A stretch of DNA of 64,000 bases from Streptomyces griseosporeus (GTDB taxonomy: Bacteria; Actinomycetota; Actinomycetes; Streptomycetales; Streptomycetaceae), in NCBI RefSeq assembly GCF_014656055.1, contig NZ_BNBR01000003.1, forward strand, positions 742,482 to 806,481. Reading direction: 5' to 3'. The translations under genes and the position numbers were made by a program. Shown in pieces: positions 22,101 to 53,438 of the stretch; position 1 is the first letter of the stretch, and each line of letters begins with the position of its first letter. Under the pieces are notes generated by a model. It was not told the origin of the DNA, ran no database searches, and saw nothing but the letters and a program-made list of their open reading frames with translations.

Positions 22101-25100
22101 GTCGCCGGCGATGTGGTGCATGACGAGCAGCAGGGCGTGCTCGTCGGGCGCGAGCGCGAACAGGTGGGCGCGCAGCGGGAGATCGGCCGCGAGGTCGAAG
22201 CCGGTGCGGGCGGCCTCGGTGAGCAGTGCGGGCAGCTCCTCCTCGGTGGCGGGCCGCTGGGCCGTCGGTACCGGGCGCGGATCGAGAATGACCTGGTACG
22301 GGCCCTCGGCGTCCTCGGCGAAGACCGTGCGCAGGGTCTCGTGGCGGGTGACGACGTCGGTGAGCGCGGCGGCCAGGGCCTGCTCGTCGAGGGCGCCGCT
22401 CAGCCGCAGCACCACGGGCACGTTGTACGTGGGGCTGCCGGGCCCCTCGAACTTGTTGAGGAACCACAGGCGTTGCTGCGCCGGCGAGGCGGGCAGCCGC
22501 TCGGGGCGCTCCCCCGCGGTCAGCGGGGCCCGGCTCGCGCCCGCACCGGTGAGCCGGGCGGCGAGCGCGGCGACGGTGGGCGCCTCGAACAGGACACTGA
22601 TCGGCAGGTCCACGTCGAGCACCGAACGGATCCGGCCGACCAGGCGCATCGCGGCGAGCGAGTGCCCGCCGGCGGCGAAGAAGTCGTCGTCGATGGAGAT
22701 GCGGGGGCGGCTGAGGATCTCGGCGAACAGCCCGCAGAGGATCTCCTCCTGCGGCGAGCGCGGCGGACGGCCCGCCGTGTCGTGGGTCTCGGCCGGGTCG
22801 GGCAGGGCCTTCCGGTCGAGCTTGCCGTTGGCGGTCAGCGGCAGCTCGGGCAGCGTCACGAAGGCGGCCGGGACCATGTACTCGGGGACGGCGGCGGACA
22901 CATGGCCGCGCAGGGCGAGGACGTCGAGGTCGGTGACGACCCAGGCGACGAGCCGGGCCTCCCCGGACGCGTCGGGCCGGACGCCGACGGCCGCGGCGCG
23001 GACGTCCGCGTGGGCGGTGAGCACGGCCTCGATCTCGCCGGTCTCGATGCGGAAGCCGCGCAGCTTGACCTGCTGGTCGCCGCGGCCGACGTACTCCAGA
23101 CGCCCGGCGGGCGTACGGCGCACCAGGTCGCCGGTGCGGTACATGAGGCTGCCCGCGGCGCCGTACGGGTCGGCCACGAACCGCTCGGCGGTGCGGCCCG
23201 GCTGCCGGAGGTAGCCGCGTGCCAGGCCGGAGCCGGACAGGTACAGCTCACCGGGGACGCCGGGGGTGACGGGGCGCAGCCGGTCGTCCAGGACGTACGC
23301 GCCGGTGTTGTCGATGGGGTCGCCGAGGTGGATGCCGGCGGGGTCGGTGATCTCGGCGGCGGTGGACCAGACGGTGGTCTCGGTGGGCCCGTACACGTTG
23401 AGCACCGAGCGGGCGCCGGCGGTGAGGGTGGCGGCCAGGTCGGCGGGCAGCGCCTCCCCGCCCACCAGGACGCGGACGCCGTTCAGGAACGAGGCGTCCC
23501 GTCCGGTCGCGGCCCGCCACAGGGTCGGCGTGGCCTGCATGAGGGTGATGCCGTGCCGGGTGACCGCGGCGCGCAGGGCCTCGGGGTCGCGCACGGTGTC
23601 CGGTCCGGCGACGACGACGTGCGCGCCGCAGGCGAGCGGCAGGTACAGCTCCAGGCCCGCGATGTCGAAGCCGATGGTGGTGACGGCGAGCAGCCGGTCG
23701 TCCGCGGTGACCCGGCACCGGTCGGCCATCGCCCGCAGGAAATTGTCGAGTGCCCCGCGCGGCACGACGACGCCCTTGGGGACGCCGGTGGAGCCGGAGG
23801 TGTGCAGCACGTACGCCGCGCCGGTGGCCGGGGCGCGCACGCCGAGGTCGTGGTCGGCGTACCCGGCCGGGTCCGCCTCGTCGGCGAGGACGGTGGGCAC
23901 GGCCACGTCGGGCAGGCCGGGCAGCAGCTGCGCGGTGGTGACGAGGACGGCCGGGGCGGCGTCCGTGATCATCCGGTGGATGCGGTCGGCGGGGAAGTTG
24001 GTGTCGAGCGGCAGATAGGCGGCACCCGACTTCTGCACGGCGAGCAGTGTGACGAGCAGGTCGGCGGTGCGGGGCAGGGCGACGGCGACGAAGCGCTCGG
24101 GGGCGGCGCCCCGCTCGGTGAGGAGCCGGGCCAGCGCGTTGGCGCGGCGGTTGACCTCGCCGTAGGAGAGGGTGAGGTCGCCCGCCGTGACGGCCGGCGC
24201 GTCGGGGCGCCGGGCGGCGTGCTGCTCGAAGCGGTCGAGGAACCAGCGGTCCTCGGCGGCGCGGGCGGTGGTGGAGGGCAGGACGAGGGCGGCGGCGCGC
24301 TCCCCGTCGAGGAGGACGTCCACGGCGCCGACGCGCTGTGCGGGGTCGGCGACGAGGCGGGCCAGGACGGCGACGAAGCGCTCCGCGAGGCGTTCGGCCG
24401 TGCTGTGGTCGAACAGGTCGGCGGCGTATTCGAGGATGCCGGTCATGCCGTCCGCCGCACCGTCGTCCGCGTGCCGCTCGTGCAGGTTGAAGGCGAGGTC
24501 GAACTTGGCGACCCCGCTGCCGACCCCGCCGCGCGCGGTCACCGACAGCCGGCCGAGCCGGGCCTCGGCCTGACCCGAACCCGCCGGGCCGCCGGTGTTG
24601 TTGAACGCCAGCAGAGTCTGGAACAGCGGCGAACGGGCCAGCGAGCGCGCCGGGTTGAGCACTTCGACGAGCCGTTCGAACGGCAGGTCCTGGTGGGACC
24701 AGGCCGCGAGGTCGGTCTCCCGTACGCGGGCGAGCAGCTCGGCGAAGGTGGGGTCGCCGCTGACGTCCGTGCGCAGGACGAGGGTGTTGATGAAGTCGCC
24801 GACGAGGTCGTCGAGCGCCTCGTCGAGCCGGCCCGCGACCGGCGAGCCGAGCGGGATGTCGTCGCCCGCGCCGAGCCGGGACAGGGTGACGGCCAGCGCG
24901 GCCTGGACCACCATGAACACGGTGGCGTCGGCGGCGCGGGCGCACTGGGCGACGGCGCGGTGCAGGGCGGCGGGCACGGTGATCCGCACGTTGTCGCCGC
25001 GGTAGGAGGCGACGGCGGGGCGCGGCCGGTCGGTGGGCAGGGCCAGTTCCTCGGGCAGGTCCGCGAGGGTCTCGCGCCAGAACGCGAGCTGCCGCGAGGC

Positions 25101-28100
25101 GCGGCTGTCCGGGTCGTCCTCGGAGCCCATCAGCCGGTGCTGCCACAGCGCGAAGTCGGCGTACTGCACGGGCAGTTCCCGCCACTGCGGTTCGGCGCCC
25201 TCGGCCCGGGCGGCGTACGCGCGGGTCAGGTCGCGGGTGAGCAGCGGTGTGGACCAGCCGTCGCCGGCCACGTGGTGCAGCAGCACGAGCAGTTCGTGCC
25301 GGTCCTCGGCCAGCTCGTACAGGAACAGCTTCAGCGGCAGGTCCGCGGAGAGGTCGAAGGGGTGGCGGGCGTGCTCGGCGAGCAGCTCCGCCAGCTCGTC
25401 CTCGGTGCAGCGCACGTGGGTGAGTTCGGGGCGTACGTCGTCCAGGACGATCTGGTGGGCGCCCTGCTCGTCCTCGGCGATGACGGTGCGCAGGCTCTCG
25501 TGGCGTGCGACGACGTCGGCGTACGCGGCGCGCAGCGCGTCGTGGTCGAGGGGGCCGGTCAGGCGGAGGGCGGAGGCCAGGTTGTAGACCGGGCTGGGGC
25601 CCTCCATGCGGTGCAGGAACCACAGGCGCTGCTGCCCGTAGGAGAGCGGCAGCCGCTCGGGACGTTCGGTGCGGACCAGCGCCGGGCGCGCCTCCTCGGC
25701 CTCGCCGAGGGAGCGGACGAGGGCGGCCGGGGTGGAGCTGCGGAACAGGTGCTTGACGGACAGCTCGACGCCCAGGGCGGCGCGCAGCCGGCTGACGAGG
25801 CGGATGGCGAGCAGGGAGTGGCCGCCGAGGTCGAAGAAGTCGTCGTCGGGTCCGACGGAGGCGAGACCGAGGACCCCCGCGAACAGGTCGCGCACGAGGT
25901 CCTCGCGCGGGTCGCGCCGGGCCCGCTGCACGGGCAGCGCGGTGGTGGTCTCGTCGGGGGCGGGCAGCGCCCTGCGGTCGATCTTGCCGTTGGGGGTGAG
26001 CGGCATCGCGGGCAGCGCGACGATCGCGGCCGGCACCATGTAGGCGGGCAGCGCGTCGGCGAGGTGGGCGCGCAGCGCCTCGGTGTCGACGGTCTCGGGG
26101 GTCACCCAGGCGATCAGCCGGGCGTCGCCGGGGCGGTCCTCGCGGGCGAGGACGACGGCGCGGGTGACGTCGGCGTGGGCGGCGGCGACCGCCTCGATCT
26201 CGCCGGGTTCGATACGGAAGCCGCGCAGCTTGATCTGATCGTCGGCGCGTCCCGCGTAGACGAAGGTGCCGTCGGGCAGGCGCCGGGCGAGGTCGCCGGT
26301 GCGGTACATGCGGGCGCCGGGCGGGCCGTAGGGGTCGGCGACGAAGCGCTCGGCGGTGAGGCCGGGGCGGCCGAGGTAGCCGCGGGCCAGGACCACGCCG
26401 GAGATGTACAGCTCGCCCGCGACACCGGGCGCGACGGGGCGCAGGGCGGCGTCCAGGACGTAGGCGCGGGTGTCGGCGAAGGGGCGGCCGATCGGGACGG
26501 CGCCGTCGGCGAGTTCCGTGCCGGGCTCGATGCGGAACTCCAGGCAGTTGACGGTCGCCTCGGTGGGCCCGTACGCGTTGATCACGGTGGCGTCGGGGTG
26601 GGCCGCGCGCCAGGTCCGGAGGGCTTCGCCGCGCAGGGCCTCGCCGCCGAGGACGAGGGTGCCGGACGGGGAGACCTCGGCGGGCAGGGTGTCCAGCAGC
26701 TCCAGGTGGCTGGGGGTGCCCTTGAGGAAGGTCGGGCGCGGTCCGCCGACGGCCTCGGGGAGTTCGGCGAGGTGGGCGCAGCCGCCCGAGACCAGGGGGG
26801 TGTACAGGCCGGTGACGGTGAGGTCGAAGGTGACCGAGGAGTGCACGAGGGTGAGGCCCGCGGCATCCGGGTAGGCCGCGCGGGCCCGTACGAGGTAGGC
26901 GGCCACGGAGCCGTGCTCGACGACCACGCCCTTGGGGCGTCCGGTGGAGCCGGAGGTGAAGATGAGGTAGGCGGGGTCGTGCGGGTGCGGGGCCGCGGTG
27001 AAGGAGGCGGCCTCCTCGTCGGTGACGGCCAGCGTCGGCGTGTCGGGCAGGTCGATGCCCGGCTCGACCAGGGCCAGCACGGGGTCGGCGTCGGCGAGCA
27101 CCGCGGCGATCCGCTCGGCCGGGTGCTCCGGGTCCAGCGGCACGTACGCGCCACCGGACTTGGCGACGCCGAGCAGCGCCACCACGAGGTCGATGCCGCG
27201 CGGCAGCAGCACGGCCACGGTGCGGCCGGGGGTGACACCGCGCGCGACCAGCGTGCGGGCGACGTGGCTGGCGCGCGCGTCGAGTTCGCGGTACGTGAGG
27301 ACCTCGTCGCCCGCGCGCACGGCGGGGGCGTCCGGGGTCGCGGCGGCCTGGTCGGTGAACAGCTCGGGCAGCGTGGGCAGGCGGACGCCGTGGGCGGCGG
27401 CGCCCTCGGGTCCGGCCGCGGCGGCGAGCGCGCGGGCGGTCTCGTCGGCGCCGATCACGTCGATCCGGCCGAGCGGCCTGCCGGGCTCGCCGACGAGGAT
27501 GTCGAGCAGGGCGAGGAAGCGGTCCGCGACGGCCGCGGCGGCGGTGTCGTCGAACAGGTCGCGCTGGTGGAACAGCTTGAAGCGCAGGGTCTCCTGCGGC
27601 ATGCCGACGAGGCTGAGCGGGAAGTGGTTCGCGGAGTGGCTCTCGGCGCCCACCACCCGCAGCGGGTCGCTGTCCGCGGAGACGGCCGGCGCGGAGTCGA
27701 AGGGGAAGTTCTCGAAGACGACGGACGTGTCGAAGAGCGGGCCGAGACCGGTGCGGTGCTGCACCTCCGACAGGCCCAGGTACTGGTGGGCGATCAGCTC
27801 GGCCTGCGCGTGGTGCACGGTGCCGAGCAGCTCGCCCGCGGTCAGGCCGGGCCGCAGACGGACGCGCAGCGGCAGGGTGTTGATGAACAGGCCGACCATC
27901 GACTCGATGCCGGGCAGCTCGGCCGGGCGGCCGTTGACGGTGACGCCGAAGACCACGTCGTCCCGGCCGGTCAGGCCGGCCAGCACCAGCGCCCAGGCCG
28001 CCTGCACCACGGTGTTGACGGTGACGCCCGCGGAGCGGGCCCGCGCCGTCAGGGCCCGGGTCTGCTCCTCGGTGAGCCCGAACTCGTATCGTCCGGGGTC

Positions 28101-28775
28101 CTGCGGCGTGTGCTCGGCGGTGCCCGCGACCAGGCTGGGCGCCGTGAGCCCGTCGAGCATGGCGTCCCAGGCGGCGCGGGAGGCGTCCGCGTCCTGCCGC
28201 GAGAGCCAGGCCAGGTAGTCCCGGTAGGGGGCCACGGCGGGCAGCCCGCGGGCGTCGCCGCCCGACAGGTACAGCGCGTGGTACTCCTTCAGGAGCGTCG
28301 GCAGGGACCAGCCGTCGAGCACCGTGTGGTGGATCGTCAGCACGAGCCGGTGGCTCTCGGCGCCGAGCCGGATCAGCGTGAAGCGGATCAGCGGCGGGCG
28401 TCCGGTGTCGAAGCGCTGCTCCCGGTCGGCGAGCGTGGCCTCGCGCGCCTCGGCGTCCGCCTCCGCCGCCGGCAGGTGGGACAGGTCGATCTCGGTCCAC
28501 GGCAGCTTGTAGCGGGCCGCGACGATCTGCACCCACTCGCCGTCCTTGCGCTGCCGGAAGGCCACCCGCAGGCTCGCGTGCCGGCGCAGCAGGGCGTCGG
28601 CGGCCTCCCGGGCGCGGCCCGCGTCGAGCGGGCCGGCCAGGTGGAAGGTCGACTGGACCGTGTAGATGTCCGGGGTCGACTCGTCGGATACATCGAAAAG
28701 ACTGTGGAACAGCAGACCGCTCTGGAGCGGGGAGAGAGGCAGGATGTCATCGACGGTGCGGTTGCTTCTCGCCAC
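16158..28775 (-). CDS. Nonribosomal peptide synthetase, modules 7-10
   Basis: About 4,205 aa with four C-A-PCP modules and no epimerase or thioesterase. Approximate domains: C7 8-440, A7 468-932, PCP7 960-1025, C8 1040-1480, A8 1508-1988, PCP8 2005-2072, C9 2092-2530, A9 2562-3048, PCP9 3068-3135, C10 3155-3590, A10 3625-4095, PCP10 4112-4178. Codes aligned by eye: A7 DLTKVGAVNK (Asp), A8 DILQLGVVWK (Gly), A9 DVQYVAHVVK (Pro), A10 DILQLGLVWK (Gly). C7 has the LPLSPLQSGLLFH motif of DCL domains, as expected after the epimerase that ends the previous protein; C8-C10 are LCL type. The GTG at 28775 lies 1 bp after the upstream stop, with GGGAG 7 nt before it. An in-frame start 45 bp further upstream would overlap the previous gene and is less likely. 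Confidence 0.96.
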
Positions 28776-28776
28776 T

Positions 28777-49523
<20,747 letters not shown>

Positions 49524-49527
<4 letters not shown>

Positions 49528-49547
49528 GCTCCCAGAACGGTGTTCAT
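49524..49547 (-). CDS. Possible 7-residue leader peptide coupled to the first synthetase
   Basis: ATG at 49547 opens a reading frame encoding MNTVLGA whose TGA (49526-49524) overlaps the GTG at 49527 of the first synthetase (GTGA). A G-rich stretch (GTGGGG) lies about 7 nt upstream as a weak ribosome site. GTG 49527 has only a very close GGGAG, so coupling would explain how it starts. It could equally be chance. Confidence 0.3.
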
Positions 49548-49572
49548 GTACGGACCCCACGGAGCGCGGCAC

Positions 49573-49907
49573 ATGACGGCGCGACGCTCCGACCGGAGGT
49601 TCCCGTCGCGTCCTATCTCCCGCCTATAGGGCGGCGCGGGCGCCCTGCGGGACCGCGGACCGCCGGTGAGACGGGCGGGGCGGCGTTCGCGACCGCCGGT
49701 GAGACCGGTGGGGCGGCGTTCGCGACCGCCCGGGAGTCAGGCGAGGACCGCGCTCGCGCCCGCCTGTGAGTCAGGCGAGGGCCGCCCGGCAGCGCGGCGA
49801 AGGACCCGGTATAGCCCCCGCGGAGGCTTCGCATAGCAGCCCCTCCGAGCGTGAGGCCTGCCGCGCCGGGAAACACCCGGCAGCCGCTCACCCTCCGGAG
49901 GAATCAC
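49573..49907. promoter_or_regulatory. Divergent intergenic region of the synthetase operon and phospholipase gene
   Basis: This 335-bp stretch has no convincing gene. It must hold the promoter of the roughly 48-kb synthetase operon (leftward) and that of the phospholipase (rightward). Apart from the ~33-bp repeats described separately, I see only weak -10-like elements, such as TATAGC near 49812 and CATAGC near 49832 on the plus strand, and no matching TTGACN box. The phospholipase ribosome site GGAGGA sits 5 nt before its ATG. Confidence 0.6.
49661..49794. repeat. Four ~33-bp imperfect tandem repeats upstream of the synthetase operon
   Basis: Units at 49661-49693 and 49694-49726 are nearly identical (33 bp each, both ending GGCGGCGTTCGCGAC). 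Two more diverged units follow at 49727-49760 and 49761-49794, sharing a CGCC start and a GAGTCAGGCGAG core with each other. The period is about three helical turns. They lie between the divergent starts of the synthetase and phospholipase genes. Confidence 0.8.
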
Positions 49908-50381
49908 ATGCGTCGCCGTCTCGCCACCCTGCTCGCCGCCGCTGCCGGGGCCCTCGCCGTCGCGTCCCCCGCGAGCGCCGCGCCTGCCGACAAGCCGCAG
50001 GTCCTGAGCAGTTGGACGCAGACCAGCGCCGAGAGCCAGAACGCCTGGCTCGCGGCGCGCGCCGACCAGGGTGCGTGGTCGGCGTACGGCTTCGACTGGT
50101 CGACCGACTACTGCACCACGTCCCCCGACAACCCCTTCGGCTTCCCCTTCCAGACGGCTTGCGCACGGCACGACTTCGGGTACCGCAACTACAAGGCGGC
50201 CGGCACGTTCGACACCAACAAGTCCCGCCTCGACGACGCCTTCTACGCGGACCTCAAGCGGGTCTGCTCCGCCTACTCCGGCCTGAAGAAGACCTCGTGC
50301 GACTCCACCGCCTGGACCTACTACCAGGCCGTGAAGGCCTTCGGCTCCAGCGCGGCGGTGGACGGCGCCCGGGCGGCCTGA
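49908..50381 (+). CDS. Secreted prokaryotic phospholipase A2
   Basis: A 157-aa preprotein with an arginine-rich, Ala-rich signal peptide, probably cleaved after Ala24 (SPASA/APADK). The mature part closely resembles the extracellular phospholipase A2 of Streptomyces violaceoruber (PF09056): FDWSTDYC, then NPFGFPFQTACARHDFGYRNYK with the catalytic His88-Asp89 pair, and STAWTYYQAVKAFG near the end. Four cysteines (Cys69, Cys85, and two in the CSAYSGLKKTSC stretch) should form the two disulfides of the family. The enzyme hydrolyses the sn-2 ester of phospholipids with Ca2+. ATG 49908 is chosen because GGAGGA precedes it by 5 nt and it gives a proper signal peptide. It is transcribed away from the synthetase operon. 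Confidence 0.95.
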   Translation: MRRRLATLLAAAAGALAVASPASAAPADKPQVLSSWTQTSAESQNAWLAARADQGAWSAYGFDWSTDYCTTSPDNPFGFPFQTACARHDFGYRNYKAAGTFDTNKSRLDDAFYADLKRVCSAYSGLKKTSCDSTAWTYYQAVKAFGSSAAVDGARAA

Positions 50382-50450
50382 CCGCACCCGCGACCACCCC
50401 ACCCCGCGGCAGCTGAAGCCGGCAGGAGGCAGCAAGGGAATGCGGCAGGA

Positions 50451-50470
50451 GCCGGACTCATGAGCCCGGC
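50451..50470. terminator. Possible hairpin after the phospholipase gene
   Basis: A 20-bp near-palindrome (GCCGG, a mismatch, CTCATGAG, then CCGGC) lies 70 bp after the phospholipase stop and before the toxin-antitoxin promoter. The stem is short with almost no loop and no U tract, so this is weak. Confidence 0.3.
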
Positions 50471-50517
50471 CCCTGCACGCCTGCGGTTCACCCAGCACCA
50501 TGCGCACAACCGAGCCG

Positions 50518-50553
50518 TTGTGTACACATGAGACACTCGGTACACTTAGCCGC
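50518..50553 (+). promoter_or_regulatory. Promoter and YefM-type operator of the toxin-antitoxin operon
   Basis: TTGTGT (50518-50523) and TACACT (50541-50546) are spaced by 17 bp, a good sigma-70-type match. The -10 ends 7 bp before the antitoxin ATG, implying a leaderless transcript. A perfect 10-bp palindrome TGTGTACACA (50519-50528) overlaps the -35, and a second GTACAC overlaps the -10. YefM antitoxins bind operators with a TGTACA core, so autoregulation is likely. Confidence 0.75.
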
Positions 50554-50823
50554 ATGACACAACGGCTGCCCATAGAGTCCATCCGCGATGTCCGGGCGCA
50601 CCTGGCCGAGGTCGTGGAGCGGGCCGACCGCGACGACGTGCCCACGGTGATCACGCGCCGGGGCAAGCAGGTGGCTGCCGTGGTGTCCATCGAAGTGCTC
50701 CGCAAGTACCAGGAGTGGGAAGAGCGCGAGATCAACCGGATCATCGACGAGCGCATGGCCAATCGAGCACCCGGCATCCCGATCGAGGACATCATGAGGG
50801 AGACCCTGGCGCGCGGTGAGTGA
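50554..50823 (+). CDS. Type II antitoxin, YefM/Phd family
   Basis: An 89-aa protein with the Phd/YefM fold: the N-terminal DNA-binding part includes IESIRDVRAHLAEVVERAD and VITRRGKQVAAVVSIE; the C-terminal part is highly charged and would wrap the toxin. ATG 50554 is chosen because it lies directly at the predicted transcript start and gives the normal family length; an upstream in-frame ATG at 50500 would precede the promoter. The stop overlaps the toxin GTG by 8 bp. It should neutralise the toxin and, with it, repress the shared promoter. Confidence 0.92.
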   Translation: MTQRLPIESIRDVRAHLAEVVERADRDDVPTVITRRGKQVAAVVSIEVLRKYQEWEEREINRIIDERMANRAPGIPIEDIMRETLARGE

Positions 50824-51079
50824 GTACCGAACCGTCTTCCGACCCGAGGCCCAGGCCGAACTCCGGAAGATCCCTCGCGACATGGCCCTGCGCATCCTGG
50901 CCAAGCTGACCGAGCTGGAGAGCGACCCGCTGGGGTTCAACACCACGGCCCTCGTCTCCCAGCCCGACCGGCGCCGCCTACGGGTGGGCGACTACCGCGT
51001 GATCTACACGATCGACAACGGTGAGCTGGTGGTGTGGGTCGTGCACGTCGGGCATCGCTCCACCGTCTACGACAGCTGA
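50816..51079 (+). CDS. Type II toxin, RelE/ParE superfamily
   Basis: An 87-aa protein of the RelE fold. The segment RRRLRVGDYRVIYTIDNGELVVWVVHVGHRSTVY is characteristic: basic residues before the central strand, the YRVIY core and the late His/Arg/Tyr used by RelE-type ribosome-dependent mRNA interferases. The GTG start lies within the end of the antitoxin gene (8-bp overlap), the usual way to keep toxin below antitoxin. The target is inferred from family only. The pair sits between the peptide cluster side and the conserved chromosome side. Confidence 0.9.
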   Translation: MSEYRTVFRPEAQAELRKIPRDMALRILAKLTELESDPLGFNTTALVSQPDRRRLRVGDYRVIYTIDNGELVVWVVHVGHRSTVYDS

Positions 51080-51108
51080 GCGCTCCTGACAGAGCACGGC
51101 AATCGGCG

Positions 51109-51139
51109 AAGGGGCCGGGCTCCACGAGCCCGGCCCCTT
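51109..51139. terminator. Bidirectional terminator between toxin and ychF
   Basis: A perfect 13-bp stem (51109-51121 with 51127-51139) closes a 5-nt loop. It lies between two convergent genes, 29 bp after the toxin stop and 24 bp beyond the ychF stop. AA at one foot and TT at the other give short A/T ends for both directions. Confidence 0.88.
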
Positions 51140-51163
51140 CTGACCTGGTGTCATTTCATCCGC

Positions 51164-52252
<1,089 letters not shown>

Positions 52253-52424
52253 GTTGCGACTTCCCGTACGTGAGGGTGGAGGGCGGACTCCCGGGCGGGG
52301 CCGATCCACCAGTCTACGGGGTGCCCGGCCGGGGCCGGGCGGGCATCTCGAACGCCTGGCCAAGCTCTGCCCAACGGCGTGTCCGATCCCCGATTCGGCA
52401 CATAAACCGACCTAAGTTGGTCCA

Positions 52425-53381
52425 ATGGAGCAGCACAGGACGCGCCCCCCTCAGCCCGCACCGCGCCGCGGCACGCCCGCGCCCCTGCCACCCCAGCCGG
52501 GCCCGGCCCCGTCCGGAACGGCGAAGCCGGGTGGGCAGGGCCCCCGGAGGACGGGGGCCGACCCGCGCAAGGCTGCCAAGGGCGCCGGTCCGACCTCCGG
52601 CGACGGGCGGCCGCCGAAGAGCGGTGCGCGTCCGGGCGCTCCGGGTGCGCGGCCCTCCTCCGCCGGAGGGCGTCCCGCCGCGCGGCCCGCATCCGACGAC
52701 GCGCGCACGCCCGCCCCAGGTCCGCGTCCGCCCTCCGCCGGCGGGCGCCCGTCCGCCCCGGGCACCCGTCCGCCCTCCGCCGGCGGGCGTCCCGCGGCCT
52801 CCGGCCCCCGACCGGCCTCCAAGAGCGCACGACCCACCACGCCCGGCCCGCGCCCCGCCCCGCAGGGAGCCGCGCCCCAGCCGTCGCGGCGGCCGGCCGG
52901 GGCCGTCCCCCGGGGCCGTACGGCCGGAGGTCCGGGCCCCCGGCGGCCCTCCTCCCCACGGCAGGCCCCCGCCCCCGTCGCCCCCGCACTGCGGCCGCTG
53001 CCCAACCCCCGGCTGACCGGCCTCGGCGGCGGGCTGTTCTGTGCCGCCGTGATGATCGTGCTCGGGTTCCTGGTGCGGCTGCTGTTCGGGGCGTCGGAGA
53101 CGGTGTACGGCGTGCTGTTCCTGCCGGTGTCCGCGCTGACCGCGCTGTGGGTGCGCCGGGGCGATCTGCTGACGGCACCCGTCGTCGTACCGATCGCCTT
53201 CGCCGCCGGTCTGCTGACGGTGGCCGACGGCGGCGAGGGGGTCGGCGGGTGGCTGATGGGCCTGGTCACGGCACTCGCCACCCAGGCGGGCTGGCTCTAC
53301 GGCGGCACGATCGTCGCCGCCGTGATCACCCTCGGCCGGGGGCTGCGGGCGGCCCACCACCGACGCCGCCGCCACCTCTGA
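52425..53381 (+). CDS. DUF6542 membrane protein with long disordered Pro/Arg/Gly-rich N-terminus
   Basis: A 318-aa protein. Residues 1-190 are low complexity, rich in Pro, Gly, Arg and Ala, with repeated RPPSAGGRP and RPSSAGGRP units, so probably disordered and very basic. Residues 195-310 hold about four hydrophobic segments: LGGGLFCAAVMIVLGFLVRL, ETVYGVLFLPVSALTALWV, APVVVPIAFAAGLLTVA and ALATQAGWLYGGTIVAAVI. This arrangement fits actinomycete DUF6542 proteins of unknown function. The gene diverges from ychF with 172 bp between starts. Confidence 0.85.
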   Translation: MEQHRTRPPQPAPRRGTPAPLPPQPGPAPSGTAKPGGQGPRRTGADPRKAAKGAGPTSGDGRPPKSGARPGAPGARPSSAGGRPAARPASDDARTPAPGPRPPSAGGRPSAPGTRPPSAGGRPAASGPRPASKSARPTTPGPRPAPQGAAPQPSRRPAGAVPRGRTAGGPGPRRPSSPRQAPAPVAPALRPLPNPRLTGLGGGLFCAAVMIVLGFLVRLLFGASETVYGVLFLPVSALTALWVRRGDLLTAPVVVPIAFAAGLLTVADGGEGVGGWLMGLVTALATQAGWLYGGTIVAAVITLGRGLRAAHHRRRRHL

Positions 53382-53438
53382 CCCGGGGGCACGGACCGGA
53401 CGACCGGGGCGGCCGGCCGCGCGCCGACGGGGTGGTGC

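Noticed and set aside
49661..49794. CRISPR-like array
   Set aside because: Repeats are contiguous, without spacers, drift in sequence, and no cas gene is nearby.
53382..53438. Terminator between the DUF6542 and ppgK genes
   Set aside because: GC-rich palindromic bits (GCGGCCGGCCGC) exist but form no clear stem-loop with a loop.
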